Assembly (NCBI GenBank): GCA_947629565.1 | Contig: CANREG010000015.1 | Span: forward strand, 1-51,699 | DNA length: 51,699 bases | Source: an uncultured Lachnospiraceae bacterium | GTDB lineage: Bacteria > Bacillota > Clostridia > Lachnospirales > Lachnospiraceae | Direction: 5' to 3' | Part shown: piece after piece, positions 8,844 through 16,814 of the stretch | How the letters are laid out: each line of letters starts with the position of its first letter | How positions within the stretch are numbered: position 1 is the first letter of the stretch | Notes under the pieces: generated by a model | Seen by the model: the letters and a program-made list of their open reading frames with translations, nothing else | Told to the model about the DNA's origin: nothing | Database searches by the model: none | Translations under genes and position numbers: made by a program

Positions 8844-10172
8844 GTGGTTTCTTTGGAAATAAATTATGAGCAATATTTTTCCTTAGCCGGACGCTCTTAT
8901 GTCAAAGAGCTTGGGAAGGTTGCAAAGATTGTAGGACTTACTGTGGAATCGGTAGGTCCTACCTGTAAATTAAATGATTTATGCGTAATTACCTCAAAGG
9001 ACGGTTCCCAGCAGGTGATGGCGGAGGTAGTGGGGTTCCGGGATAACCGGGTGCTTTTAATGCCGTTTGAAAGCGTGGAGGGAATCGGCCTTGGCGCCGT
9101 TGTGGAGAACACGAAGGAGCCTTTGAAGGTGCAGGTCGGCGAAGAACTGCTTGGACGTTCTTTAGACGGCCTTGGAAGGCCGTTGGACGGGAAGGAGCTT
9201 CATTTAAACGAGACTTATCCCATAGAGGCGCCGCCGCCGGACGCATTAAAGAGAAAGATTATTTCTGAGGTTCTTCCTCTTGGCGTAAAGTCCGTGGACA
9301 GCATGATTACGGTAGGAAAAGGGCAGAGAATCGGAATCTTTGCCGGTTCCGGCGTGGGGAAATCTACTTTGATGGGTATGTTTGCAAGAAATACCAAGGC
9401 CGACGTCAATGTCATTGCCCTGATCGGGGAGCGTGGCAGGGAAGTCCGGGAATTTATAGAAAGAGATTTAGGCGAGGAAGGCATGAAACGTTCTGTGGTT
9501 GTGATTGCCACCTCGGACAAACCGGCCCTAATCCGTAACAAGGCAGCCAAGACGGCGACGGCGATTGCGGAATATTTCAGGGATCAGGGCAAGGACGTCC
9601 TTTTGATGATGGATAATATGACGCGTTTCTGTATGGCCCAGAGGGAGATAGGCTTGGCTTCCGGAGAGCCTCCGGTAACAAGAGGATATCCCCCGTCTGT
9701 CTATTCCGAGCTGCCCAAGGTATTAGAGCGGGCAGGCAATTCGGAAAAGGGTTCCATTACCGGGCTTTATGCGGTATTGGTGGACGGCGATGATTTCAAC
9801 GAGCCCATTTCCGATACGGCAAGAGGTATTTTAGACGGACATATTATGCTGTCCAGAAAGTTAGGCCATAAGAACCATTATCCGGCAGTGGATGTGCTAC
9901 AGAGCATTTCCCGGTGTATGAGCGGGATTGCCTCTAAGGAACACAAGGAGGCGGCCGGGAAGCTTAAAAATGTATTGGCAACCTACAATGAGGCGGAGGA
10001 TTTGATTAATATCGGCGCATACAAAGCCGGTTCTAATCCGGATATTGATTTTGCCATTTCCAAAATCCGTCAGGTCAATGCGTTTTTGAAGCAGGATGTG
10101 GACAGCAAATATCAGTTTGACGAGGAGGTTGCCATGATGTCGGCAATCTTTGAAGGGGAAGAAAGCGACTGA
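8844..10172 (+). CDS. fliI: Flagellum-specific export ATPase FliI
   Basis: Cytoplasmic F1-beta-like hexameric ATPase that prepares substrates for flagellar export. The Walker A motif GIFAGSGVGKSTLMGM is near residue 170, Walker B is DVLLMMDNMTR, and GERGREVREF and GEPPVTRGYPPSV are family signatures. 442 residues is normal. The start is GTG 8844, immediately after the fliH stop; a TTG at 8853 is a possible alternative because TAGGTGG precedes it. The gene continues the fliH-fliI-fliJ export module. Confidence 0.96.
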   Translation: MVSLEINYEQYFSLAGRSYVKELGKVAKIVGLTVESVGPTCKLNDLCVITSKDGSQQVMAEVVGFRDNRVLLMPFESVEGIGLGAVVENTKEPLKVQVGEELLGRSLDGLGRPLDGKELHLNETYPIEAPPPDALKRKIISEVLPLGVKSVDSMITVGKGQRIGIFAGSGVGKSTLMGMFARNTKADVNVIALIGERGREVREFIERDLGEEGMKRSVVVIATSDKPALIRNKAAKTATAIAEYFRDQGKDVLLMMDNMTRFCMAQREIGLASGEPPVTRGYPPSVYSELPKVLERAGNSEKGSITGLYAVLVDGDDFNEPISDTARGILDGHIMLSRKLGHKNHYPAVDVLQSISRCMSGIASKEHKEAAGKLKNVLATYNEAEDLINIGAYKAGSNPDIDFAISKIRQVNAFLKQDVDSKYQFDEEVAMMSAIFEGEESD

Positions 10173-10188
10173 TTAAAGGAGTAGGAAA

Positions 10189-10650
10189 GTGGCCAGATTT
10201 ATATATCGAATGCAGAATATTTTAGATATCAAGTATAAATTAGAGGAGCAGGCCAAGCAGAATTACATGGCGGTCCGTGCAAGACTGAATGAGGCGGAGG
10301 AACGGCTTTCTTATTTGAAAAGCAGGCATATGCAGTATATGCGGGAGTATAGGGGACTGGTCTCAAAAAAGCTTGATCTGTTAGAGATTGAGCAGTGCAA
10401 GGACGCGATTTTGATTATGGAGGACTATATTGCAGGCCAGCAGCTTGTAATCGCACAGATTGAGCAGGAACTCGAAGAAGCGGTCCGGCTGATGAATGAG
10501 GCTATGCAGGAGAGAAAGATTCACGAAAAGCTTAGGGAAAATCAGTTTGAAGTCTTTAAGCAGGAGATGAATCAGCAGGAGATGAAAGAGATTGACCAGC
10601 TAATCAGCTATCAGTATAATAATAAAGATTTGGACGAGGAGGTTTCATAA
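10189..10650 (+). CDS. fliJ: Flagellar export chaperone/stalk protein FliJ
   Basis: FliJ is the coiled-coil stalk of the FliI ATPase and contacts FlhA. The product is 153 residues, almost wholly predicted coiled coil (RLNEAEERLSYLKSRHMQYM and following), beginning RFIYRMQNILDIKYKLEEQA, the usual FliJ start. GTG is the start codon, with AAAGGAG 7 bases upstream. The assignment relies on the N-terminal motif, length, composition and the position after fliI; sequence conservation in the family is low. Confidence 0.88.
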   Translation: MARFIYRMQNILDIKYKLEEQAKQNYMAVRARLNEAEERLSYLKSRHMQYMREYRGLVSKKLDLLEIEQCKDAILIMEDYIAGQQLVIAQIEQELEEAVRLMNEAMQERKIHEKLRENQFEVFKQEMNQQEMKEIDQLISYQYNNKDLDEEVS

Positions 10651-10652
10651 CA

Positions 10653-11423
10653 ATGGCAAAAAAGGAAAAAGACAAAACAAAAGATCCGGATGAGGAAAGC
10701 CTTGGCAGCAGAATTTTGTCAGGCATTTTTGTGATTTTAATTGTTGTGGTATGGCTGGCCATTATTATTGCCCTGGTTAAGTTTGATATCGGCGGATTTG
10801 GAAGCGGCGTGCTGCGCCCTGTGCTTAAGAATGTGCCGGTTGTCAACAAGATTCTTCCCAAACCGTCAGAGGAGGAGTTAGCAAAGGAAGCGGAAGAAGA
10901 AGGCACAGAGGAGAATGAGATTGCAACCCTCTCCCAGGCAAAAGAAATGATTGCCAAGTTAGAGGCGGAGAATGAAAAGTTAAATTCCAGCAACAAATCG
11001 TTAAAGGACGAAAATGCCGATTTATCTAAGCAAATAGAGCGTTTGAAGGTGTTTGAGGAAGGTCAGAGTGAATTTCAGAGACAAAAAGAAGAATTTTATA
11101 ACGAAATAGTCTATGGAGAAAACGCTCCGGATGCCGATACATATAAAGAGTGGTATGAAAGTATAGATGCAGCCAATGCAGAGGCGATTTACCGTCAGGT
11201 TATCTCCAATGAGTCCGCAGATGCGGATATGAAGGATTTAGCGAAGACCTACGAGAATATGAAGCCTGCGGAGGCGGCGGCGGTATTAGAGAAGATGGGA
11301 GACAATTTGGATTCTGTTGCGGAGATCCTCAAAGCCATGAAGGCGGAGAGCAGGGCAAAGGTAATGGAAGCAATGGATCCGGCATTTTCTGCGAACATCA
11401 CCAAAAAGCTTTTAGTATACTGA
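10653..11423 (+). CDS. MotE/YlxF-like membrane-anchored flagellar accessory protein
   Basis: 256 residues: a charged Lys-rich start, one TM helix (about 23-45), a coiled coil (about 95-135), and a C-terminal MgtE-N/MotE-type helical domain (KDLAKTYENMKPAEAAAVLE, then AEILKAMKAESRAKVMEAMD). The latter resembles the FliG-like superhelix shared by MgtE N-domains and MotE. Position between fliJ and fliK equals B. subtilis ylxF. In alphaproteobacteria MotE chaperones the stator or motor periplasmic parts; the role in Clostridia is not established, so a function in stator or rod assembly is inference. It overlaps nothing and starts 2 bases after the fliJ stop, hence is co-translated. Confidence 0.75.
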   Translation: MAKKEKDKTKDPDEESLGSRILSGIFVILIVVVWLAIIIALVKFDIGGFGSGVLRPVLKNVPVVNKILPKPSEEELAKEAEEEGTEENEIATLSQAKEMIAKLEAENEKLNSSNKSLKDENADLSKQIERLKVFEEGQSEFQRQKEEFYNEIVYGENAPDADTYKEWYESIDAANAEAIYRQVISNESADADMKDLAKTYENMKPAEAAAVLEKMGDNLDSVAEILKAMKAESRAKVMEAMDPAFSANITKKLLVY

Positions 11424-11462
11424 CCGCTCTTTATCATATTATATAACGAAAGGAGGATGTGC

Positions 11463-12980
11463 ATGCAGGTAAAGGAAAGTGTGAATGCAGCCAATCTGCT
11501 GATTGTGGGAAACCAGACGGGACAGTCTTTGCCAAAGCCGAATACAGACGCCGCCTCAACGGATTTTTCCAGCTTTCTTGCCAATGCCGGCAGCAAGGCG
11601 GACGCCGTTTCGGGAAAAACACAGCCGGTAAAGGAAAACGCAAAGAATGAGCCGCAGAAGGAATCTAAGGCAGATTCTTCCGTTAAGACGCCGGAATCCG
11701 GACAGTCAAAACAGCCGGACAAGGCTCAGAGGACAGAACAGGCAGAGAAATCGGACGGGGTTCCAAAAGCAGGTCTGACAGAAAAGGCAGAGATTCCGGC
11801 CGATATGGCTCAAGAAGAAATTTCTGACGGGACTTTAGACTTAACGGCGGAAGAGACGGAAGCGTTGTTAGAAGCTGTGGGACAACTGCTGCAGAATCTA
11901 ATGGAACAGTTTGGTCTTTCTCCGGAGGAATTTGCAAATCAGCTTGAAAGCTTTGGCATGAGTGTAGAAGAACTCTTTACGGCAGACGGATTAAAGGGAT
12001 TTTTCCTGCAGATGAACCAGGCGGAGGTTTCAGATTTGATTGTGGATGAGAATCTGAACCAGGAGTTGAAAGACTTTTTAGGAGGCTTTCAGGAGCTTTT
12101 GGATGAATTTGATGCTGTGGATTTAACGGACACGGTTGATTTAGAAGCCCTTATAACCGGTCCGGAGGCCGAAGAGGGATTTCGTGAATTCCCTGAGACT
12201 GCTCAACTCGTACAGAAATTGAAAGAAGAACCGCAGGTTTTATTGCAGCAAAGTTCAACAAAACAGTCACAGCCGGTAATGCCTGAAGGGACAGAAACGG
12301 CAGAGAATCCTGTGAAAGAGCCTCAGATGACGGTAGTGCAGAATAAGCAGACCGGCAACGGACAGCAGGAGGAAAGCTTCCATCAGCAGGAAGATGCTAA
12401 GAGTCCGTCGGAGATGACGGCGGAAAGGCCGAAGGGGGAACAGACAAATTTACAGACACAGAAGGCTTTTGCCAACCCGATATTACAGGCCATTGAAAAT
12501 GCGGTGGACAATATTGCTGAAGTGCCGGAAGCACAGCCCGTGCGCGGGGCAGAGGTCATCAATCAGATTGTGGAGCAGGTAAAGGTTCAGATGAACCAGA
12601 CAGTCACCTCTATGGAGATGCAGCTTTATCCGGAGCATTTAGGAAGAATCCAGATTCATGTTGTATCTAAGGACGGCGTCATGACGGCAAGAATTGTGGC
12701 CGAGACAGAGGCGGCGAAACAGGCTGTTGAAAATGGTCTTACGAATCTGAAAGAGAGCATGCAGGAGCAGAATCTGAAGGTTGATGCAATCGAAGTAATG
12801 GTTTCAACCACAGGCTTTGAGAGAGGGGACGAAAATCAGGATTCCCAGACGGAGAATCAGACATCTAACAGGCACCGAAAATTGGATTTGTCAGAACCGG
12901 AGACGGATATGGCAGAGGAAGAAGCGGCGGAGGAAGTGCGGATGCAGGCCGCCGGAAGCAGCGTAAGCTATACGGCATAG
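11463..12980 (+). CDS. fliK: Flagellar hook-length control protein FliK
   Basis: FliK is the secreted molecular ruler that ends hook growth by acting on FlhB. The product has 505 residues: a long low-complexity, Gln/Glu/Pro/Lys-rich N-terminal part and the folded Flg_hook domain at about 365-450, with MEMQLYPEHLGRIQIHV, the family signature LxPxxLGxxxV. ATG 11463 lies 6 bases after AGGAGG; ATG 11457 directly abuts it and is unlikely. The tail after the domain is acidic and Gln-rich. A sigma-28-type promoter follows the gene. Confidence 0.93.
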   Translation: MQVKESVNAANLLIVGNQTGQSLPKPNTDAASTDFSSFLANAGSKADAVSGKTQPVKENAKNEPQKESKADSSVKTPESGQSKQPDKAQRTEQAEKSDGVPKAGLTEKAEIPADMAQEEISDGTLDLTAEETEALLEAVGQLLQNLMEQFGLSPEEFANQLESFGMSVEELFTADGLKGFFLQMNQAEVSDLIVDENLNQELKDFLGGFQELLDEFDAVDLTDTVDLEALITGPEAEEGFREFPETAQLVQKLKEEPQVLLQQSSTKQSQPVMPEGTETAENPVKEPQMTVVQNKQTGNGQQEESFHQQEDAKSPSEMTAERPKGEQTNLQTQKAFANPILQAIENAVDNIAEVPEAQPVRGAEVINQIVEQVKVQMNQTVTSMEMQLYPEHLGRIQIHVVSKDGVMTARIVAETEAAKQAVENGLTNLKESMQEQNLKVDAIEVMVSTTGFERGDENQDSQTENQTSNRHRKLDLSEPETDMAEEEAAEEVRMQAAGSSVSYTA

Positions 12981-12983
12981 CTA

Positions 12984-13010
12984 TAAAGTATTTTCATATT
13001 TTGCCGATAC
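12984..13010 (+). promoter_or_regulatory. Sigma-28 (FliA/SigD)-type promoter before flgD
   Basis: TAAA at 12984-12987, a spacer of exactly 15 bases, and GCCGATAC at 13003-13010. The consensus for SigD/FliA is TAAA-N15-GCCGATAA, so 11 of 12 bases fit with ideal spacing. It lies in the fliK-flgD gap, 35 bases before the flgD ATG. The cognate sigma factor is encoded at 34007-34771. Confidence 0.75.
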
Positions 13011-13044
13011 AATATGTAGTATGAAAGAAAAGGAGGATGAAGAT

Positions 13045-13584
13045 ATGCCAGGAATAGGAATTGATACTTCCAATGTGGGCAGTACACCGGCAGCGGCAAC
13101 GAAGGAGAAATCCAACAGCTCTTTGGATAAAGATGCATTTTTAAAGCTGTTAGTTGCACAGATGCAGTATCAGGACCCGTTGGAGCCAACTAGTAACACG
13201 GAGTATATGTCACAGTTAGCACAATTTTCTTCCGTAGAAGAACTGCAGAACTTAAGCACATCTTTTGCAAACGGCCAGGCCATGAACCTTACGGGACAGT
13301 ATGTCATACTGAATGTGCCGGATGCGGTGGGCAATGTGAATCAGATCAGCGGGCTTGTGGATTATGTGACCTTAAGCGAGGGAAAAGTATATTTACATGT
13401 AAATGATAATTATTACCCGGCTGATTATTTGGATTCTGTGGTAAGCATTGATTATCTGGAGCACTTAATCAACAGTGCCGACCCGTCAGAGGGCACCGAT
13501 GATAAGAACGGCGATAATGTTGACGGCGACGACGGCAAAGGAAATGGAGATTCCGACGGATCGGATAACACCGAAACAGTATAG
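13045..13584 (+). CDS. flgD: Flagellar hook-capping protein FlgD
   Basis: FlgD caps the growing hook and guides FlgE assembly. The 179-residue product has the diagnostic N-terminal motif DKDAFLKLLVAQMQYQDPLE followed by EYMSQLAQFSSVEELQNL. The C-terminus is Asp/Gly-rich (DGDDGKGNGDSDGSD), a low-complexity acidic tail not typical of FlgD. ATG 13045 follows AAGGAGG at 8 bases; the in-frame ATG 13021 would include the ribosome site. It begins the short hook unit flgD-TIGR02530-flgE. Confidence 0.95.
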   Translation: MPGIGIDTSNVGSTPAAATKEKSNSSLDKDAFLKLLVAQMQYQDPLEPTSNTEYMSQLAQFSSVEELQNLSTSFANGQAMNLTGQYVILNVPDAVGNVNQISGLVDYVTLSEGKVYLHVNDNYYPADYLDSVVSIDYLEHLINSADPSEGTDDKNGDNVDGDDGKGNGDSDGSDNTETV

Positions 13585-13615
13585 TAGGTGGACCTTAAGG
13601 AAAAGGGGCGATAAC

Positions 13616-14026
13616 ATGGAGCGTTTACAGAATTCCTTTGTATCCATTGACCAGATGGCAGAAGCCTATTTAAAAAGCGGTATTGAGAGCAGACCGAAGG
13701 AAAAAGCCAACGAGCAGGGACTTACCTTCCAGCAGGTTTTTGAAAAGACCAGAGCAAAGGGGCAGCAATCCCAGCAGGTAATCTTTTCCAAGCATGCCAA
13801 CGAACGGCTTGCCAGCCGGAACATTAATCTCAATGAGAGCCAGATGAACCGCTTAAATAAGGGCGTTATGCAGGCCAAGGAAAAGAGTATTCAGGAATCC
13901 TTAGTGATGCTGGATAACATCGCATTTATTGTGAATATCAAAAACAATACGGTAGTCACGGCAATGGATCAGGAGTCAAATGACAGTAATGTATTTACCA
14001 ATATTGATGGAGCAGTCATTGTATAG
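13616..14026 (+). CDS. TIGR02530-family flagellar operon protein
   Basis: 136-residue protein of the short flagellar-operon family usually found between flgD and flgE in Firmicutes and some other phyla. The diagnostic block is FSKHANERLASRNINLNESQ, followed by a conserved C-terminal part (LDNIAFIVNIKNNTVVTAMD). The molecular role is not known; it may act on FlgD or FlgE during hook assembly (inference). ATG 13616 is chosen since AAAAGGGGCG precedes it; the frame is open upstream into the end of flgD, but that part is just the out-of-frame reading of the acidic tail. Confidence 0.85.
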   Translation: MERLQNSFVSIDQMAEAYLKSGIESRPKEKANEQGLTFQQVFEKTRAKGQQSQQVIFSKHANERLASRNINLNESQMNRLNKGVMQAKEKSIQESLVMLDNIAFIVNIKNNTVVTAMDQESNDSNVFTNIDGAVIV

Positions 14027-14104
14027 CCGGACCTTTTGGAGGCTAGAATCCCCTGAATGACAGATGGGGAGCACATCAATGAAGATTTAGGAGGTCGATG
14101 AATT

Positions 14105-15493
14105 ATGATGAGATCACTTTATTCTGGTGTTGCAGGTCTTAAGACACACCAGACCAAAATGGATGTAATCGGTAACAATATTTCAAATGTTAATACAGTG
14201 GGGTTTAAAGCCAGTCAGGTGTTATTCCGGGATGTGTTGTACCAGACAACCCAGAGCGCAACCGGTGCCTCAGCAAACAGCGGCGGTACTAATGCAAAGC
14301 AGATTGGTTTGGGTACCAGCGTGGCAACCATTACTGTTTCCCACCAGTCCGGTTCCGCACAGTCTACCAATAACCCTTATGATTTGATGATTAACGGAAG
14401 TTCATTTTTCATTGTAAACCGCGGAGGCATTAATTATTTTACCAAGGTTGGAGCGTTCAATACAGATGATGCCGGTAATCTGGTTACAGGAAGCGGCGAT
14501 TTGGTAATGGGCTGGCAGGTAGATCCGGATGATCCCACGCAGATTCGTAGAGATACCGTATCTGCTTTGCGGCCGGAAGCCGAAGAGTTTAAGACAGCCC
14601 CGCCTGAGCTTACATCAAAGGTATATTTATCCGGTGGTATAGCAAAGACGGATGCCAATTTAACCACGGATGATGGTGTTGTGAAGACAGTTTCTATTTA
14701 TGATAATTTGGGAAATGCGTATACAGTTAAATTAAGTGTGAAGCAGAATCCAACAGATGAAAGCGCATATGATGTTTCTATTGTATCCATTACAGATGTT
14801 GATAATGTGAATATTATAGATGGAACGAATGGTGAATACGAGGCAAGCTTTACCGGGGGAACAACAACAACAATTAAGTTTAACCCGGATAATGGTAATT
14901 TTGAAAACGTAGGTGGAGTGGATGGAAATAAGACACTTTCGCTTGTAATAACTCCTAAAGCGGGAACACAGGCTGGTGATGTGTTTAGAGATTTATCTTC
15001 ACCAAATGTAGAGGATCATATCACAGGAATAGAGATGGATTTTTCCAATATGAAAATGTATGCCAAAAAAGAGGAATGTGATTTTGAGATTCACCGGGGC
15101 GGTACAGACTCCACAGGCGGAGGCCGCAAGGTAGGTATTCTTTCTGATGTGAAGATTGATACGTCCGGTATGATTTATGGCGTCTACGACAATGGTATGA
15201 GCAGACTGTTAGGTCAGATTGCAGTTGCCAACTTTATTAATCCGGCTGGTTTAGAGGCCATTGGCGACAGCTTATATCAGGAGACGAAGGCGTCCGGTTC
15301 CTTTGACGGAATTGGCCAGGATATCGCAAGTACCGGCGAGAAGATGACGCAGGGCGTATTAGAGATGTCCAATGTGGATTTGTCCCAGGAATTTACGGAA
15401 ATGATCGTTACCCAGAGAGGGTTCCAGGCAAATTCCAGAATTATTACCGTTTCCGATACACTGATCGAGGAACTGGTAAATCTTAAGAGATAA
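14105..15493 (+). CDS. flgE: Flagellar hook protein FlgE
   Basis: Structural subunit of the hook. The 462 residues start MMRSLYSGVAGLKTHQTKMD and GNNISNVNTVGFKASQV, the conserved D0 region, and end with the D0 helix GFQANSRIITVSDTLIEELV. The middle (about residues 190-300, bases 14670-15000) is more A/T-rich and degenerate, as in exposed, fast-changing hook domains. AGGAGG lies 10 bases before the first ATG; a second ATG follows at once. A strong terminator sits 15 bases after the stop, closing the hook transcription unit. Confidence 0.97.
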   Translation: MMRSLYSGVAGLKTHQTKMDVIGNNISNVNTVGFKASQVLFRDVLYQTTQSATGASANSGGTNAKQIGLGTSVATITVSHQSGSAQSTNNPYDLMINGSSFFIVNRGGINYFTKVGAFNTDDAGNLVTGSGDLVMGWQVDPDDPTQIRRDTVSALRPEAEEFKTAPPELTSKVYLSGGIAKTDANLTTDDGVVKTVSIYDNLGNAYTVKLSVKQNPTDESAYDVSIVSITDVDNVNIIDGTNGEYEASFTGGTTTTIKFNPDNGNFENVGGVDGNKTLSLVITPKAGTQAGDVFRDLSSPNVEDHITGIEMDFSNMKMYAKKEECDFEIHRGGTDSTGGGRKVGILSDVKIDTSGMIYGVYDNGMSRLLGQIAVANFINPAGLEAIGDSLYQETKASGSFDGIGQDIASTGEKMTQGVLEMSNVDLSQEFTEMIVTQRGFQANSRIITVSDTLIEELVNLKR

Positions 15494-15507
15494 TAGGTAA
15501 ATGGTGT

Positions 15508-15550
15508 TGAGGCTGTGTGCAATGAAAATTGTGCATGGCCTCATTTTTTT
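15508..15550 (+). terminator. Rho-independent terminator after flgE
   Basis: TGAGGC (15508-15513) pairs with GCCTCA (15538-15543). The inner 10 positions on each side also pair, including four G-U pairs, around a GAAA tetraloop. Seven T residues follow (15544-15550). This is a strong intrinsic terminator inside the fla/che cluster. Confidence 0.85.
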
Positions 15551-15593
15551 GTGTAAATGTTATGGGTAGGGAAAGCCAAACGGCATGAACGGA

Positions 15594-15621
15594 TTGCAGA
15601 ATTTTCTGAAAATGTTATAAT
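15594..15621 (+). promoter_or_regulatory. Probable sigma-A promoter of the flbD-motA-motB unit
   Basis: TTGCAG (15594-15599), a 16-base spacer and TATAAT (15616-15621), between the flgE terminator and flbD. Nearly the whole spacer is occupied by a CodY-box-like sequence. A second possible start element is described separately at 15646-15654. Confidence 0.55.
15600..15614 (+). promoter_or_regulatory. CodY box, 14 of 15 bases match consensus
   Basis: AATTTTCTGAAAATG against the CodY consensus AATTTTCWGAAAATT: one mismatch, at the last base. It lies between the -35 and -10 elements of the promoter at 15594-15621, where bound CodY would exclude RNA polymerase. codY itself is at 3136-3906. Binding is inferred from the match only. 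Confidence 0.7.
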
Positions 15622-15645
15622 AATATAATCATTGTGGCTGCTGTA

Positions 15646-15654
15646 TGGTATAAT
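15646..15654 (+). promoter_or_regulatory. Extended -10 element upstream of flbD
   Basis: TGGTATAAT, a perfect extended -10 (TGnTATAAT), 55 bases before the flbD start. No good -35 lies 16-18 bases upstream. It may be a second flbD promoter that the CodY box at 15600-15614 would also affect as an upstream block. Confidence 0.4.
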
Positions 15655-15709
15655 GTAGAAGTTATATGCTGCGATTGTAAATATTAACAATAGGAAAAAG
15701 GAGGATTCT

Positions 15710-15895
15710 ATGATAGAATTAACTAGACTCAATGATGTTAAGTTTACGTTGAATGCGGAGGTTATTGAGTTTGTGGAGGAGACGCCGGACACGGTAATAT
15801 CGCTTACCACCGGCAAAAAAATTGTTGTAAAAGAGAGTAGACAAGAAGTGACAAATTTAGTAATATCATATAAACGGGCAATATTTCTGCAATGA
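15710..15895 (+). CDS. flbD: FlbD/SwrD family flagellar protein
   Basis: 61 residues starting MIELTRLNDVKFTLNAEVIE and containing the family block PDTVISLTTGKKIVVKES. This small family sits next to flgE and the motor genes in Firmicutes and spirochaetes. In B. subtilis SwrD (YlzI) raises motor torque, in step with stator function. Here it directly precedes motA and motB, which agrees with that role. AAAAAGGAGG lies 8 bases before the ATG. The name flbD is shared with an unrelated Caulobacter regulator. Confidence 0.88.
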   Translation: MIELTRLNDVKFTLNAEVIEFVEETPDTVISLTTGKKIVVKESRQEVTNLVISYKRAIFLQ

Positions 15896-15927
15896 TGCAA
15901 ATTTTAGTGGCATATATTTAGAATTTG

Positions 15928-15936
15928 TGATATAAT
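15928..15936 (+). promoter_or_regulatory. Extended -10 element upstream of motA
   Basis: TGATATAAT lies in the 119-base flbD-motA gap, about 80 bases before motA. The same nine bases recur before cheB and the Nudix gene. No good -35 is visible, so an additional motA promoter is only possible. The rest of the gap shows a weak 6-bp hairpin (GGTTTC...GGAAGCC) and nothing else. Confidence 0.35.
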
Positions 15937-16014
15937 TTATATTGTTTTATGGAAAAGGTTTCTTTTTTAGGACAGGGAAGCCTTAATTTACTGTAGATTA
16001 GTGAGGTGTAACTT

Positions 16015-16812
16015 GTGGATATTTCAACAATAATTGGTATGGTGGCATCCTTTGCTCTGATGATTTTCGGTATGGCGACTGGTGATGCGGGGCCGGCGGG
16101 TCTTTGGTATTTCTTAGATGTGCCTTCTGTACTGATTACCTTTGGTGGTACCTTTGGATGTGTATTTGGTAGTTATCCGTTACAGGATTTCGTCGGAGGA
16201 ATCAAATCTTTTGGTCTGGCCTTTAAAGCGCCGCAGATGGATCTTGTGGGAACCATCAAACAGATTATTGATTTGTCCAATGTGGCCAGGAAAGAAGGAC
16301 TTTTAGCTCTGGAAGAATCGGCCAATGCATTGGAAGAACCTTTTATGAAAAAGGGAATTTTACTAATCGTAGATGGAACGGACCCGGAACTGGTTCGGGG
16401 AATCTTAGAGGCAGAGCTGGTGAATACAGATGCCAGACATCAGAAAAATATTGGTTTCTGGAAGCAGATTGGAGCCATGGGACCTGCCTGGGGTATGATT
16501 GGTACCCTGATTGGTCTGATATTGATGTTACAGAATCTGTCAGATCCGGATTCCATCGGCCCGAGTATGGCGACGGCATTGGTTACTACATATTATGGTT
16601 CCGTATTGGCAAACTGGATTAGTGCTCCGATTTCTACCAAGTTAGGCATTTTCAATGATGCGGAGATACAGTTAAAAGAGATTATGATAGAGGGACTTCT
16701 GTCTATTCAGGCAGGAGAGAATCCAAGAGTAATTGAAGAGAAGCTGAAGTCATTCCTTGCTCCGGGTATGAGAGAGGATTTGTCTGAAGACAATGGAGGA
16801 GGCGGTGAATAA
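16015..16812 (+). CDS. motA: Flagellar motor stator protein MotA
   Basis: MotA forms the ion-conducting stator with MotB in the cytoplasmic membrane. The 265-residue product has four TM segments (about 2-22, 33-53, 150-172, 182-204). The conserved cytoplasmic loop precedes GPAWGMIGTLIGLILMLQNL, and the last TM is followed by a charged tail that contacts FliG. GTG start with AGTGAGGTG upstream. Coupling ion (H+ or Na+) cannot be decided from what I see. In B. subtilis motAB is elsewhere; here it lies inside the fla cluster, as in many Clostridia. Confidence 0.96.
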   Translation: MDISTIIGMVASFALMIFGMATGDAGPAGLWYFLDVPSVLITFGGTFGCVFGSYPLQDFVGGIKSFGLAFKAPQMDLVGTIKQIIDLSNVARKEGLLALEESANALEEPFMKKGILLIVDGTDPELVRGILEAELVNTDARHQKNIGFWKQIGAMGPAWGMIGTLIGLILMLQNLSDPDSIGPSMATALVTTYYGSVLANWISAPISTKLGIFNDAEIQLKEIMIEGLLSIQAGENPRVIEEKLKSFLAPGMREDLSEDNGGGGE

Positions 16813-16814
16813 TT

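Noticed and set aside
13475-13615. N-terminal extension of the TIGR02530-family protein or a fusion with flgD
   Set aside because: The upstream part is the alternate-frame reading of the acidic tail of flgD; a ribosome site and ATG at 13616 give the family-length protein.
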